From contig JANWJZ010000017.1 in the NCBI GenBank assembly GCA_025451675.1, positions 1 through 40,786 on the forward strand: 40,786 bases of DNA, in the 5' to 3' direction. Numbering within the stretch: the stretch's first letter is position 1; the number at the start of each line of letters is the position of its first letter. Positions 1-9,096 of the stretch are shown here, piece after piece. The position numbers and the translations under genes are program-made. The notes below the pieces were generated by a model, which had not been told where the DNA came from, searched no databases, and was given only the letters and a program-made list of their open reading frames with translations. This stretch comes from Halanaerobiales bacterium (lineage in GTDB: Bacteria; Bacillota; Halanaerobiia; Halanaerobiales; DTU029).

Positions 1-40
1 GCCGGAGTTTATTATAAAAGTTTATAAGTTTAGTTTGTGT

Positions 41-116
41 TCCCCGATAGCTCAGTCGGTAGAGCAGATGGCTGTTAACCATCGAGTCGCAGGTTCGAGT
101 CCTGCTCGGGGAGCCA
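41..116 (+). tRNA. tRNA-Asn (GTT)
   Basis: A full cloverleaf is visible. The 7-bp acceptor stem (41-47 with 106-112) is perfect, the anticodon stem 67-71/79-83 pairs, and the 7-base loop carries GTT at 74-76. The T-loop TTCGAGT is present and the CCA end is encoded at 114-116. A run of seven T follows at once and may terminate it. Confidence 0.97.
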
Positions 117-177
117 TTTTTTTATTTGTAGATAAAGATACATTTTTTTTTATTTAATTGAAATTTTAATATTTTAT

Positions 178-204
178 GCAGGAATCAGGTAATTATTCTA
201 GAAT
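178..204 (+). promoter_or_regulatory. Candidate sigma-H-like promoter for the prolyl isomerase gene
   Basis: GCAGGAAT (178-185), 15 bases, then GAAT (201-204), about 48 bases upstream of the start codon. This fits the B. subtilis sigma-H pattern (AGGA-type -35, GAAT -10). The same boxes with the same spacing recur at 1378-1404. Functional assignment is inferred. Confidence 0.45.
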
Positions 205-251
205 TTATATAAAAGAACTTACTATAGAAAATAATTAAAGGGGAGCTGTAA

Positions 252-1235
252 ATGAAAAAAAAGCTGATGAGCCTCCTGTTATTGGCACTGGTAATGACTT
301 GTACCATTCCAGTTATAGGAGCAGAAGGACAAATCGCTGTTATTGTAAATGGAACTGAGGTTACTGTAGCTGAAGTTGATCAGGCAATTGATCTAAATGG
401 TTTAATAAATACATTATATCAGGTTGATCAACAGTTTTTACAGGTATTATTGTCAACTGAAGCAGGTACAGCATTATTGAATGAGTACAGGAAAACCTAT
501 CTGGAAGATATTATAATGCGCAAGCTGATGGAAGAGGAAGTGGTTAAGAAAAATATTACCCTGACTGATGAACAGAAAGATGAGATTTTTAATGAGCATT
601 ATCAGTACTTCCTGTCCCAGAATCAACTTACTGAAGAGCAGTTTGCGAGTATCCTAACCATGCAGGGTATAGGCAGCCTTGCTGATTATAAGAAATTATT
701 TATGGAACAAAATGAAATGCTTTTACTGATCAATGAATTGCAGAATAGCATTGTTAATTCAGTAGAGGTTTCTGATGCCGAGATAGAGAAATACTATAAT
801 GAAAATAAGGATAGATTTACAGTAGAGGAACAGGTTGAGGCCAGCCATATCCTGGTGGAAGATGAAGAAACCGCAAAGGAGATACTGAATAAATTAAATA
901 ATGGGTCAGATTTTGCGGAACTGGCAAAAGAGTATTCCCTGGATGGTTCAGCCACCAGAGGAGGAAATTTAGGTTTCTTCCCCAGAGGCAGGATGGTAAA
1001 ACCCTTCGAGGAAGCAGCCTTTGCCTTGCAGGTTGGAGAAATCAGTGAACCTGTAAAAACTGATTTTGGTTATCATATAATAAAGGTAACTGACAGGCAG
1101 GAAGCAAAAACCTTAAGCCTTGAAGAGAGTAAAGAAGACATCCGGAGTACCCTCTTATATCAGAAACAAATGGAAACATTAAGGACTTATTTAATGGAAC
1201 TGAGAGAGAATGCTGAAGTAGAGATTTTATTATAA
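252..1235 (+). CDS. Secreted parvulin-type peptidyl-prolyl isomerase (SurA/PrsA-like)
   Basis: This is a 327-residue exported folding catalyst expected to isomerise prolyl bonds outside the cytoplasmic membrane. An N-terminal signal peptide (residues 1 to about 24, KKK then a hydrophobic stretch, ending VIGA) is followed by a helical SurA_N-like region and a parvulin domain at about 190-285 with [16 protein letters not shown] and FGYHIIKV signatures. A Cys lies in the signal peptide but its context (VMTC) is not a good lipobox. It therefore looks like a soluble SurA-type protein rather than a PrsA lipoprotein, which would suit a diderm cell (inference). The SD GGGGAG at 240-245 supports the ATG at 252. 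It is monocistronic, followed by a strong terminator. Confidence 0.93.
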   Translation: MKKKLMSLLLLALVMTCTIPVIGAEGQIAVIVNGTEVTVAEVDQAIDLNGLINTLYQVDQQFLQVLLSTEAGTALLNEYRKTYLEDIIMRKLMEEEVVKKNITLTDEQKDEIFNEHYQYFLSQNQLTEEQFASILTMQGIGSLADYKKLFMEQNEMLLLINELQNSIVNSVEVSDAEIEKYYNENKDRFTVEEQVEASHILVEDEETAKEILNKLNNGSDFAELAKEYSLDGSATRGGNLGFFPRGRMVKPFEEAAFALQVGEISEPVKTDFGYHIIKVTDRQEAKTLSLEESKEDIRSTLLYQKQMETLRTYLMELRENAEVEILL

Positions 1236-1252
1236 ATTTAATAGAGAAAAGC

Positions 1253-1280
1253 ACCCTGGCTTTTTGGCCAGGGTTTTCTT
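1253..1280 (+). terminator. Rho-independent terminator after the prolyl isomerase
   Basis: An 8-bp GC-rich stem, ACCCTGGC (1253-1260) pairing with GCCAGGGT (1267-1274), followed by TTTCTT. Confidence 0.9.
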
Positions 1281-1377
1281 GTGGGAAGGGATCTTTTATT
1301 TTTTTTATATTACCCGGAAATATCTTTTTTATACAGGTAAATGTTATTATTTGCTATGAAAATATTTAAGATTCAAT

Positions 1378-1404
1378 GCAGGAATATTTTATATTGCAGA
1401 GAAT
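1378..1404 (+). promoter_or_regulatory. Candidate sigma-H-like promoter for the amino-acid ABC operon
   Basis: GCAGGAAT (1378-1385), 15 bases, GAAT (1401-1404) followed by ATATATAA. The layout is identical to that at 178-204. It lies in the 280-base AT-rich gap before the binding-protein gene; no riboswitch was recognised in that gap. Confidence 0.45.
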
Positions 1405-1564
1405 ATATATAAGTGATTAATGCATAATATACAAATTCCGCATTGAAGGATTAATTAAAAGGCAGCTAAAGGGAAAGGCAATTATACAGGTATTTATATT
1501 TTTTTATTTTATTAACGACATTCAGGCTTGAAAAATTATGCATGTAGAAACGGGAGGTAATGAG

Positions 1565-2302
1565 ATGAATTTTAAAAAGAATTTACTTTTAATCATTAGT
1601 GTTTTGTTGGTGGTCTTATCAGCCAATGTGGTAATGGCAAAGACATATATAGTGGGAACCAGTGCCGATTTCCCGCCCTTTGAGTATGTAGAAGAAGGTG
1701 AGTATGTAGGTTTTGATATTGAATTAATTAAAGAGATTGGTAAATTAAAGGGTTTTGAGGTAGAAGTAAAGGATTTGAGCTTTGATTCCCTGATTCCGGC
1801 CTTGAAAACAGGGAATATAGATATTATCATAGCTGCCATGACCATAACTGAAGAAAGACAACAGGTAGTTGATTTGTCAATACCCTATTATTCAGCCAAC
1901 CAATCAGTAATTGTCCGGGAAGATTCCGATAAAAATATGACTGTCCTCTTTGGCAATCATAATATTGGTGTTCAGACCGGTACTACTGGTGACCTCTGGG
2001 TTACAGAAAATTTAAAGGATACAGGAATTCTTAAAGGACAGGTTAAGCGTTATGATACCTTTGTTTATGTAATAAATGATTTGATTAATGGCAATATCGA
2101 TGCTGTCGTACTGGATACTCCTGTTGCGAAAAGATATAGCCAGCTCAGGCCGGTTACTATTGTAGCAGAGATTTTTACCGGTGAAGAGTATGGTATTGCA
2201 GTGGATAAAGGTAATACTGAACTCCTTAAATTAATCAATGAAGGCATTGAAGAACTCATAGAGAATGGAACAATGGATAAACTGATTGATAAATATTTTT
2301 AG
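1565..2302 (+). CDS. Polar amino-acid ABC transporter, substrate-binding protein
   Basis: A 245-residue periplasmic or extracellular binding protein of the SBP_bac_3 (HisJ/FliY/GlnH) family, feeding amino acids to the permease complex encoded just downstream. A signal peptide (MNFKK, then a hydrophobic core ending VVMA) is followed by the family signatures FPPFEY and GFDIEL, and by FDSLIPAL and DIIIAAMTIT. Near residue 130 is the lobe-2 start (GVQTGTTGD). The ATG at 1565 is chosen because GGGAGG at 1552-1557 is well placed for it; an in-frame ATG at 1538 lacks an SD. The ligand cannot be told from sequence. A hairpin after the gene probably limits read-through, giving more binding protein than membrane components. 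Confidence 0.93.
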   Translation: MNFKKNLLLIISVLLVVLSANVVMAKTYIVGTSADFPPFEYVEEGEYVGFDIELIKEIGKLKGFEVEVKDLSFDSLIPALKTGNIDIIIAAMTITEERQQVVDLSIPYYSANQSVIVREDSDKNMTVLFGNHNIGVQTGTTGDLWVTENLKDTGILKGQVKRYDTFVYVINDLINGNIDAVVLDTPVAKRYSQLRPVTIVAEIFTGEEYGIAVDKGNTELLKLINEGIEELIENGTMDKLIDKYF

Positions 2303-2395
2303 GGATAACAGGCTAGTTACTTTATAGATATTTTGTATTTAAGAATATCCAAAACTTATTCCTTAAAGTTTATTAAAGTTTATTCTCTATAAAAA

Positions 2396-2429
2396 GGTTT
2401 AAAGTATTATTACTTTAAACCGATTTTTT
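2396..2429 (+). terminator. Terminator or attenuating hairpin between binding protein and permease
   Basis: A perfect 11-bp stem (2396-2406 with 2411-2421, loop TTAT) followed by GATTTTTT. It sits inside an operon, so it is more likely a partial terminator that raises the binding-protein share. Confidence 0.8.
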
Positions 2430-2488
2430 CTGTTTAGATTTTAAATTCTAGGAGCATAAAGTATATTTACTGGAGAGGGTGTTTTGTC

Positions 2489-3163
2489 ATAGATAAGATT
2501 AAAGTAATTCAACAGGCCTTGCCATATTTACTGCAAGGAACTCTTGTTACAGTTAAATTAGCCAGTATCAGTTTATTACTTGGTTTCTGCCTGGGATTAC
2601 CCATGGCCTTTGGCCAGGTTTATGGTAATAGAGTAATCAGGGGAATAATCTCTGTATATGAGCGGGTGGTCCGTAGTATTCCCCTGTTGGTTATCCTTTT
2701 CCTTATCTTTTACGGCCTGCCGGCAGCGGGGATCAGGATACCAGCCTTTACCTCATCAATACTGGCTCTGGGATTGCGGGGAGCTGCCTATCAATCCCAG
2801 ATATATAGGGGGGCCATTCTATCGGTCAGTGGAAGCCAGATGAAGGCTGCCCTTTCCCTGGGCATGAATAGGTTTACTGCCTTTATCTATGTTATCCTTC
2901 CTCAGGCAGTAAGGGCTGCTATACCGCCGATAGGTAATGAAGCGGCAATTGTCTTAAAGGATACTTCCACAGTCTATGCTATCGGTGTCAGTGAATTATT
3001 GAGGCAGGGCCATTATTTTATCAGTACTGGTAGCGATCCCATGACTATTTATTTAACAGTGGCCTTTATTTATCTTGTTATGACCATTTTCATTAAGGCT
3101 TTATTGGCCCTATTTGAGAGAAAGTACAGGATACCAGGACTTGGAATAGAGGGTGAAATTTAG
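2489..3163 (+). CDS. Amino-acid ABC transporter permease 1 (start codon unusual)
   Basis: A membrane subunit of the HisM/GlnP family, the translocation pore for the adjacent binding protein. It has several hydrophobic helices and the permease coupling loop with GAAYQSQIYRGAILSV and AALSLGM. The first standard start codon in frame is TTG at 2519, with no SD before it. The only good SD (GGAGAGGG, 2472-2479) points to codon 2489, which is ATA. Translation from 2489 gives IDKIKVIQQALPYLLQG, with the charged lead-in I would expect for this family. An AUA start or a G-to-A change from ATG is therefore possible. The stop overlaps the GTG of the next gene by one base. Confidence 0.85.
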   Translation: MDKIKVIQQALPYLLQGTLVTVKLASISLLLGFCLGLPMAFGQVYGNRVIRGIISVYERVVRSIPLLVILFLIFYGLPAAGIRIPAFTSSILALGLRGAAYQSQIYRGAILSVSGSQMKAALSLGMNRFTAFIYVILPQAVRAAIPPIGNEAAIVLKDTSTVYAIGVSELLRQGHYFISTGSDPMTIYLTVAFIYLVMTIFIKALLALFERKYRIPGLGIEGEI

Positions 3164-3918
3164 TGAGCAAACATCTTTTAAGGGTTGAAAATGTATATAA
3201 GAGATTTGGAGATAATGAAGTATTAAAGGGTATTTCCTTTCAGTTGGATAAGGGAGAGACCAAGGTAATAGTGGGTCCGAGCGGGACTGGCAAGAGTACC
3301 ATATTGAGCCTTATCAATATGCTGGTTACCCCTGATGAGGGACATATTTATCTGGAGGATATTGATATTACCAGGACCAGGGATATCCATAAGGTAAGGC
3401 AGAATATAGGTTTTGTTTTCCAGGATTTCGGCCTCTTTAACCACCTGACGGCAAAAGGTAATGTGATGATTGGACTGACAAAGGTAAAAAAGATGAAGAA
3501 AAAAGAGGCGGAAGAGATTGCCATGGAAGAGTTGAGACGGGTAGGGCTGGAGAATTTTGCTGACCATTATCCTGCCCAGTTGTCTGGCGGCCAGAAGCAG
3601 AGGGTCGGTATTGCCCGGGCCCTGGCCATGCGGCCAAAACTCATTTTATTTGATGAACCTACCTCGGCCCTGGACCCTGAATTGACGGGAGAGGTATTAA
3701 ATGTTATGAGAAAATTGGCCAATGAAGGAATGACCATGCTGATTGTTACCCATGAGATGGGTTTTGCCCGTACTGTAGCAGATGAGTTGATTTTCATGGA
3801 AGATGGAGTAATACTGGAACAGGGGCCACCGGAAAAACTGTTTACCAGTCCGGAACATCCCAGGACCAGGGAATTCCTCTTTAAATTAACGGATTTATAT
3901 AATGAAGGTGAAAGATGA
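3163..3918 (+). CDS. Amino-acid ABC transporter ATP-binding protein
   Basis: A 251-residue cytoplasmic ATPase of the GlnQ/HisP family that energises the importer. Visible motifs in order are Walker A GPSGTGKS (about residues 39-46), the Q-loop in FVFQDFGLF, the signature LSGGQKQR, Walker B LILFDEP, the D-loop SALDP and the switch His in IVTHEMGFA. The GTG start at 3163 overlaps the upstream stop (TAGTG), and SD GAGGGTG lies 8 bases upstream. It lies between two permease genes, so the operon order is binding protein, permease, ATPase, permease. Confidence 0.96.
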   Translation: MSKHLLRVENVYKRFGDNEVLKGISFQLDKGETKVIVGPSGTGKSTILSLINMLVTPDEGHIYLEDIDITRTRDIHKVRQNIGFVFQDFGLFNHLTAKGNVMIGLTKVKKMKKKEAEEIAMEELRRVGLENFADHYPAQLSGGQKQRVGIARALAMRPKLILFDEPTSALDPELTGEVLNVMRKLANEGMTMLIVTHEMGFARTVADELIFMEDGVILEQGPPEKLFTSPEHPRTREFLFKLTDLYNEGER

Positions 3919-4616
3919 TGTTTCTGAGTTCATTGCTGGAAGGTTTACAGAAGAATTTTACCATCTTTCTGGCCAATTATCCTGCTTTATTACGGGGTCT
4001 GGCGGTGACTATCTATTTAACCATCATTACCAGTATCGCGGGTATAATACTGGGTACATTGCTGGCTTTGGGAAAGGTATATGGTAATAAGTTCATTTCC
4101 GGTATAGTTACTGCATTCATAGGTTTAATCCAGGGGACTCCCCTGCTGGTACAGCTTTTTGTAGTATATTATGGTTTACCGGTATATGGGATAAGGTTAA
4201 CACCCATTGCTGCTGCCCTGATCAGTTTTACCATAAATAGCGGAGCCTATCAGGCAGAATATTTACGTGGTTCCATACAATCGGTCAGCTCTGGACAATT
4301 AAAGGCAGCCTTATCCCTGGGTATGACCAGGTGGCAGGGAATATTTTATGTTATCCTGCCCCAGGCCCTGAGGAGGGTTATTCCTTCCTGGACCAACGAG
4401 TTTATTTATCTCTTGAAATATACTTCACTGGCCTATATCATCACTGTTCCGGAGTTGATGGGGGAGGCCAAGATTATTGCCAGCAGGAACTATGAATTTT
4501 TTAAAACATATCTGCTGGTGGCCTTTATCTATCTGATTTTAGTACTTGTCTTTACCCGCCTATTCAGAAGGATAGAGAAAAGGTTTGCCATACCTGGTTT
4601 TGAATTGAAGAGATAA
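3915..4616 (+). CDS. Amino-acid ABC transporter permease 2
   Basis: A 233-residue integral membrane protein, second HisM/GlnP-type permease of this importer, likely pairing with permease 1 as a heterodimer. It shows the family coupling loop (GAYQAEYLRGSIQSV, AALSLGMTRWQ) and the QALRRVIPSWTNEF segment. The start overlaps the ATPase stop (ATGA at 3915); a second ATG at 3918 is equally possible. SD AAGGTG at 3905-3910. The end of the gene is 44 bases from the TPP riboswitch with no clear terminator between, so some read-through into the thi leader is possible. Confidence 0.95.
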   Translation: MMFLSSLLEGLQKNFTIFLANYPALLRGLAVTIYLTIITSIAGIILGTLLALGKVYGNKFISGIVTAFIGLIQGTPLLVQLFVVYYGLPVYGIRLTPIAAALISFTINSGAYQAEYLRGSIQSVSSGQLKAALSLGMTRWQGIFYVILPQALRRVIPSWTNEFIYLLKYTSLAYIITVPELMGEAKIIASRNYEFFKTYLLVAFIYLILVLVFTRLFRRIEKRFAIPGFELKR

Positions 4617-4660
4617 AGATATAAGTATGAGAAAATTGAATAACTGGATTGTATATCATT

Positions 4661-4744
4661 ACTGGGGGTGCCATTTGGCTGATGGCCATCTGGCTGAGAT
4701 TATACCCTTATCACCTGATCCAGATAATGCTGGCGTAGGGAAGT
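4661..4744 (+). promoter_or_regulatory. TPP (THI-box) riboswitch aptamer
   Basis: The sequence carries the hallmark blocks of the TPP aptamer: ACTGGGGGTGCC at its start, GGCTGAGAT, TACCCTTATCACCTGATC, and CAGATAATGCTGGCGTAGGG ending in AAGT that closes helix P1 with ACT. It precedes four thiamin salvage genes, so TPP binding should reduce their transcription through the terminator at 4766. Confidence 0.97.
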
Positions 4745-4765
4745 AATGGGCTGATGGTATATTAT

Positions 4766-4818
4766 AAACCATTGATTCTTCTATGTCAGTATAGGGGATC
4801 AATGGTTTTTATTTTTTA
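4766..4818 (+). terminator. Riboswitch expression-platform terminator
   Basis: An 11-bp stem, AAACCATTGAT (4766-4776) with ATCAATGGTTT (4798-4808), followed by a T-rich run. GATGGT at 4753-4758 could pair with ACCAT at 4768-4772 as an antiterminator when TPP is absent (inference). Confidence 0.88.
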
Positions 4819-4855
4819 TAAATAAAGATTTATTAAAGTAGGGAGGCAGAGGAAG

Positions 4856-5500
4856 ATGAAAAGTGAAACCTGTTTAAACACTGACCTGTATTGCATTACG
4901 GCAGAGAAGCTTTCAAGGGGCAGGAGTAATATCCAGGTAGTCAGGGAAATGTTGGCAGCAGGAATCAGAATAATTCAATACCGGGAAAAGGAGAAGAGTA
5001 TGATGGCCAGATATCAGGAATGCGAGGAAATACGCAAGTTAACCAGGGAATATGGAGCTACCTTTATTATCAATGATCATGTGGATCTGGCCCTGGCTGT
5101 TGAAGCTGATGGGGTACATATCGGCCAGGAGGATTTGCCCATCGAGGTGGTAAGAAGCCTGGCTGGGGATGAGTTGCTCATCGGTGTTTCTACCCATTCG
5201 CCGGAAGAGGCGGAGGATGCTGTAAGGAGGGGCGCTGATTACATTGCTATCGGGCCCATCTTCCGCACTACTACAAAGGAAAATGCCGGTGAACCTGTCG
5301 GCCTGGAATACCTGGAATATGTAGCAAAGAATGTTGATATCCCCTTAGTGGCCATTGGCGGTATTACAGAAGAGAATATCCTGGATGTTTATAGGGCAGG
5401 TGCCAGGTGTATCAGCCTTGTTTCGGAGATAGTAGGGGCAGAGGATATAGGGGCGAAGATAGCCAGTTTAAGGCGGAAACTGGGGATGGCTACAGAGTAG
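4856..5500 (+). CDS. thiE: Thiamine-phosphate synthase
   Basis: ThiE joins hydroxymethylpyrimidine diphosphate to hydroxyethylthiazole phosphate, giving thiamin phosphate in the cytoplasm. The 214-residue TIM barrel shows RIIQYREK, the diphosphate-binding FIINDHVDLALAV, DGVHIGQEDLP, IGVSTHS, YIAIGPIF and PLVAIGGI. Length is normal for the family. It is the first gene behind the TPP riboswitch; SD GGGAGG at 4841-4846 supports the ATG. The thiW gene follows after 74 bases. Confidence 0.97.
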   Translation: MKSETCLNTDLYCITAEKLSRGRSNIQVVREMLAAGIRIIQYREKEKSMMARYQECEEIRKLTREYGATFIINDHVDLALAVEADGVHIGQEDLPIEVVRSLAGDELLIGVSTHSPEEAEDAVRRGADYIAIGPIFRTTTKENAGEPVGLEYLEYVAKNVDIPLVAIGGITEENILDVYRAGARCISLVSEIVGAEDIGAKIASLRRKLGMATE

Positions 5501-5574
5501 GAAGAGGCCAGGGTCTATTTACTGGCTTAATATTATGTTGGCTGGTAATAAGAAGAGAGGGAAGGGATGCGGAT

Positions 5575-6075
5575 ATGAATATGAAAATCTCAAGCAGGAA
5601 AATGGCCCTGACCGGCCTTTTTATAGCACTGGAAGTCTTATTATCAGGCACTTCCATTCCAGTGGGTCCAAGCAGGGTAATGCCTTTACAGCATACCCTG
5701 AATGCTGTCTGTGGTATTTTATTGGGGCCATGGTATGCAGCCCTGGCAGGCCTTTTCACTGCTGTTATCAGGGTGTCACTGGGTACTGGAACAATTTTTG
5801 CCTTTCCCGGCAGCATATTTGGCGGCCTGGTAGTGGGCTGCTTTTACAGGTTCTTCAAAAGGGATGAGGCTGCTTTTGCAGAGCCTCTGGGTACAGCTTT
5901 AATCGGTGGAGTGCTCAGCGGGCTGGTGTTTGCACCTGCCATAGGTACGACAGGCAGTACCTGGTACTTTGTATATATCTTTGCCCTGAGCAGCGTACCG
6001 GGTGCTATTCTTGGATTTTTCCTTATAAAGCTGCTCAGAAAAATACTACCGGAAAAATTATGGGAGGGATTATGA
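5575..6075 (+). CDS. thiW: ThiW, thiazole-specific ECF transporter S component
   Basis: A 166-residue membrane protein thought to import the thiazole precursor of thiamin as the substrate-binding subunit of an ECF-type transporter; the shared energising module is not in this window. There are about five hydrophobic helices, with the family segment [12 protein letters not shown] and [18 protein letters not shown] 5575 is chosen since it follows GAGGGAAGGG (5557-5566); longer in-frame extensions run into thiE. The stop overlaps the thiD start, indicating translational coupling. Confidence 0.93.
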   Translation: MNMKISSRKMALTGLFIALEVLLSGTSIPVGPSRVMPLQHTLNAVCGILLGPWYAALAGLFTAVIRVSLGTGTIFAFPGSIFGGLVVGCFYRFFKRDEAAFAEPLGTALIGGVLSGLVFAPAIGTTGSTWYFVYIFALSSVPGAILGFFLIKLLRKILPEKLWEGL

Positions 6076-6908
6076 TGTTCAGGAAAGCTTTGACCATAGC
6101 CGGTTCAGACTCCGGCGGAGGAGCAGGTATCCAGGCCGATTTAAAGACTTTTTCGGCCCTGGGTGTGTATGGCCTGAGTGTGATTACAGCAGTTACTGCC
6201 CAGAATACCAGAGGGGTCCTGGCAGTGGACGATATCTCAGCGGAAGTGGTGGCAAAACAGCTTGATGCTGTTTTCAGTGATATTAAGGTTGATGCCGTAA
6301 AGATAGGGATGGTGTCAAGGGCGGAAACCATCAAGGTTATAGCAGAGGGGCTAAAGAAATGGGCGGTGAAAAAGATAGTCCTTGACCCGGTTATGGTTGC
6401 GGAGACTGGCAGCCTGCTGCTGGATAAGGAAGCTGTTTCTGTACTGGTAGAATATCTATTTCCCCTGGCCGATATCATAACACCAAATCTATATGAAGTA
6501 TCTGTCCTCCTGAAGAGGGAAATCAATACAGTGGAAGAGATGGAAGAAGCGGCCCATGAACTCTATAGTCTGGGTTCCAGATCAGTCTTAATTAAAGGCG
6601 GGCATCTGGGGAAAGTTACAGGTAATACAGGTGAGGATAGAAAAAGTTACAGTGATGCTAAAGCAATAGACATTTTTTATGACGGCAGGAATTTAAAAAG
6701 ATATGAGGCAGAAAGGATTGAGACCCGGAATACCCATGGAACAGGATGTACCTATTCTTCAGCCATTGCTGCCTATCTGGCTCTGGGTTTGGAGCTGGAA
6801 GAAGCTATAGCGAAAGCCAAAGCCTATATTACAGAAGCTATAAGGCATGGCCTGGATATCGGCCACGGCCCCGGGCCTGTAAACCACTTTTATCAATTCT
6901 GGCTTTGA
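6075..6908 (+). CDS. thiD: Hydroxymethylpyrimidine (phosphate) kinase
   Basis: ThiD phosphorylates HMP and HMP-phosphate to HMP diphosphate, the pyrimidine partner for ThiE. This ribokinase-superfamily protein shows [18 protein letters not shown] at the N terminus, VLDPVMVA in the middle, and the anion-hole/catalytic block [18 protein letters not shown] near the C terminus. ATG 6075 lies 7 bases after GGAGG (6063-6067) and shares one base with the thiW stop; ATG 6072 in the same frame is a close alternative. An insert around residues 185-215 (charged, with [12 protein letters not shown]) makes it slightly long. Confidence 0.96.
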   Translation: MFRKALTIAGSDSGGGAGIQADLKTFSALGVYGLSVITAVTAQNTRGVLAVDDISAEVVAKQLDAVFSDIKVDAVKIGMVSRAETIKVIAEGLKKWAVKKIVLDPVMVAETGSLLLDKEAVSVLVEYLFPLADIITPNLYEVSVLLKREINTVEEMEEAAHELYSLGSRSVLIKGGHLGKVTGNTGEDRKSYSDAKAIDIFYDGRNLKRYEAERIETRNTHGTGCTYSSAIAAYLALGLELEEAIAKAKAYITEAIRHGLDIGHGPGPVNHFYQFWL

Positions 6909-6982
6909 TTGGCTATTTCTCCTATCCTGCTTAAGAGAATGGGGATACCTGGGCAGGAATATTTGAGAAGGGAGTGGGGAGA

Positions 6983-7825
6983 TTGAGGAAAGATTTCCTG
7001 ATTAACGGGATTATAGAAAATTATGAGAGGTTAAAGAAGGAGAGCCCATTGATTCAGCAGATTACCAACTTTGTTTCCATACATGAACAGGCCAATATTA
7101 CCCTGGCTGCCGGAGCCAGGCCCATCATGGCAGATTGTCCTGTAGAATTTGATGATATTATTGCCCAGGCTGATGCCCTTTTGTTGAATATAGGGACCAT
7201 CAATGACAAGCGCAGAGATGCCATCCTGCAGGCTAATGAAACTGCCCGGAAATATAAAGTACCAGTGGTCCTGGATCCGGTGGGAGTGGGGGCAAGTTCT
7301 TATGTAAGGGAACTGGCGTTGGAATTATTGGAGTCCGGTAATATAAGTATTGTGAAGGGCAATGCCGGTGAGATATTCTCTTTAGTCGGTATCCAGCTCA
7401 GTGAGGGGGTATCCGGTGTGGATTATGTGGGGGAGGATATAATGGAACTTCCTGCTGAAGAACTGAAAAAACTGCCGGAGTTCTCCAGGAAATATGGCCT
7501 GGTTACTGTAATAACCGGGGAAAAGGATTTGCTGATAGATAGTGAGAACCAGCTCCTGTGTTCCAATGGTGTTCCCCTATTGGCGGGAATTACAGGAAGC
7601 GGCTGTATGGCAGGTTCATTGCTTGCCTCTTACCTGGCTATCTGTGCTGACCCATTGCTTGCCGCCCTGACCGGGATAAGTATCCTGTGTATTAGTGCGG
7701 AACTGGCAGCCAGGGAAGCCTCCGGCCCTGGTTCTTTCCGTATCTTGCTTCACGACCGGCTTGCCAGCCTGGAAGCTGATGAGATACGGGAAAGGCTTAA
7801 ATTTGAATTTATTGAACTGGCATGA
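6983..7825 (+). CDS. thiM: Hydroxyethylthiazole kinase
   Basis: ThiM phosphorylates salvaged 4-methyl-5-hydroxyethylthiazole to its phosphate for ThiE. Family motifs: QQITNFVSIHEQAN, GARPIMADCP, LLLNIGT, PVVLDPVGVGAS, NAGEI and the ATP-site ITGSGCMAGSLLASYLA. The TTG at 6983 is preferred because GGGAG (6970-6974) is about 8 bases upstream; an in-frame GTG at 6974 overlaps that SD. Together with thiW, thiD and thiE it forms a salvage operon; no thiC or thiG is seen here. Confidence 0.95.
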   Translation: MRKDFLINGIIENYERLKKESPLIQQITNFVSIHEQANITLAAGARPIMADCPVEFDDIIAQADALLLNIGTINDKRRDAILQANETARKYKVPVVLDPVGVGASSYVRELALELLESGNISIVKGNAGEIFSLVGIQLSEGVSGVDYVGEDIMELPAEELKKLPEFSRKYGLVTVITGEKDLLIDSENQLLCSNGVPLLAGITGSGCMAGSLLASYLAICADPLLAALTGISILCISAELAAREASGPGSFRILLHDRLASLEADEIRERLKFEFIELA

Positions 7826-7860
7826 ACAAAGAAGCTGTTTCAGCAGCTTCTTTGTTCTAT
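7824..7860 (+). terminator. Hairpin terminator at the end of thiM
   Basis: A perfect 14-bp stem (7824-7837 with 7844-7857) begins within the thiM stop codon. The T tail is poor (TATTTG), but its place between convergent genes suits a shared terminator. Confidence 0.65.
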
Positions 7861-7887
7861 TTGAGTGATTTGCATAAAAATGAATAT

Positions 7888-9042
7888 TTAATTAACCTGT
7901 TCTGTAATCAATTTTTCAGTTTCCTGAACAGCAGAGAAGATGTCCCCAATGGTTTGCATATGATAGGCAATGCTAGAGGCGAATTCTTCAGAAGAAGCAG
8001 CAGTTTCCTGGGATAAAGCTGCAGTATTATTGATGAGATAGAAAACCTCATCCTTATCGTTTTTCATTTTATCCAGGGAATCATTGACAGCCCTTATTTC
8101 TTTACTTATTGCATTGATGGAGTTTGCTATCTCATTGAAGGCCTGGCTGGTATTATCAATAGCGCTGCTTTCTTCATTGATTGAGGACTTTAGTTCCTCT
8201 ATTTTTTCTCTGATGAGCTGGTAGTGTTGATTGATTTCTTCCAGTGAACCCCTGATATCTGCAGTATATTGTTCTGTCTGGCTGGCCATTTCTTTAAATT
8301 CATTGGCAACAACCATGAAGCCCCTGCCACTGACACCTGCTCTGGAAGCCTCTATAGATGCATTTAGAGCCAGTAAATTGGTCTGTTTTCCTATATTGTT
8401 GATGATATTTATAAAATCATTTATGTTGCTTAAAATGTTTGTAAAATTATGGAAGGCATTGAATATCTCATCAAAGACAGCAGAAGTTGTTTTAAATTTC
8501 CCCTGTAAATGCTGGATAGATTCCAGCCCGGAGTTACTTAATGCATTAATATCCTCAGTGCTGCTCATAATATTACTATAGTTATCATAAATATTATCCA
8601 TATAATTGGAGAGTTCATTTATCTTGTTCGATATTACCTGCAGTTCTTCTGCCTGTTCATTTACTGGTTCTGAAATATCATCCAGTGTGTGAAATATAGT
8701 ACCAATTTCCTGATAGCTTTTTTCTGATAAAGAATAAACCTTATCAAAGCTTTCTTTAATCTTTTGATAGCTTATCTGAGGAGCCTCCGCTTCTTCTACC
8801 TCAGCTTCCTGTACTTCCCGGGTTTCCTGTGTCCTCAGAATCTTCTTTCCGTAAAATCCCTTGTATAAATATATGGTGCTTAAGCTGCATAAATATCCAA
8901 TAATCATTAATGGAATAACGGAAAATCTGGGATAAAATATTTTGATGATTGTAGCTATAATTGCAGTAATAATGGTCAAAAAAACAGGAATTAGAAACCA
9001 GGGTTTTTTGATAAAGGCTCTAATCTTTTTAGGAAAATTCAC
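7888..9042 (-). CDS. Methyl-accepting chemotaxis-like signalling protein with two N-terminal membrane helices
   Basis: About 384 residues. Two hydrophobic helices at roughly 15-36 and 41-62 have almost no loop between them, then a long cytoplasmic coiled coil with the MCP signalling tip ([18 protein letters not shown], then [13 protein letters not shown]) at about 220-260. There is no extracellular sensor and no HAMP domain that I can see. It therefore probably senses membrane state or an internal cue and passes it to CheA/CheW (inference). The GTG start is chosen because GGGAGG lies 9 bases upstream; the longer in-frame reading would include the SD. It follows the small STAS-like gene by 54 bases and is probably co-transcribed with it. 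Confidence 0.88.
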   Translation of the reverse strand: MNFPKKIRAFIKKPWFLIPVFLTIITAIIATIIKIFYPRFSVIPLMIIGYLCSLSTIYLYKGFYGKKILRTQETREVQEAEVEEAEAPQISYQKIKESFDKVYSLSEKSYQEIGTIFHTLDDISEPVNEQAEELQVISNKINELSNYMDNIYDNYSNIMSSTEDINALSNSGLESIQHLQGKFKTTSAVFDEIFNAFHNFTNILSNINDFINIINNIGKQTNLLALNASIEASRAGVSGRGFMVVANEFKEMASQTEQYTADIRGSLEEINQHYQLIREKIEELKSSINEESSAIDNTSQAFNEIANSINAISKEIRAVNDSLDKMKNDKDEVFYLINNTAALSQETAASSEEFASSIAYHMQTIGDIFSAVQETEKLITEQVN

Positions 9043-9096
9043 TCCAATATTACCTCCCTCGTATAGCACTTAATCTTTAATGTTTTATGTAACTAA

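Noticed and set aside
1400-1440. Possible ArgR-type palindrome (TGCATAATATACA) before the amino-acid importer
   Set aside because: It is one base short of the ARG-box spacing and the stretch is simply AT-rich; not enough support.
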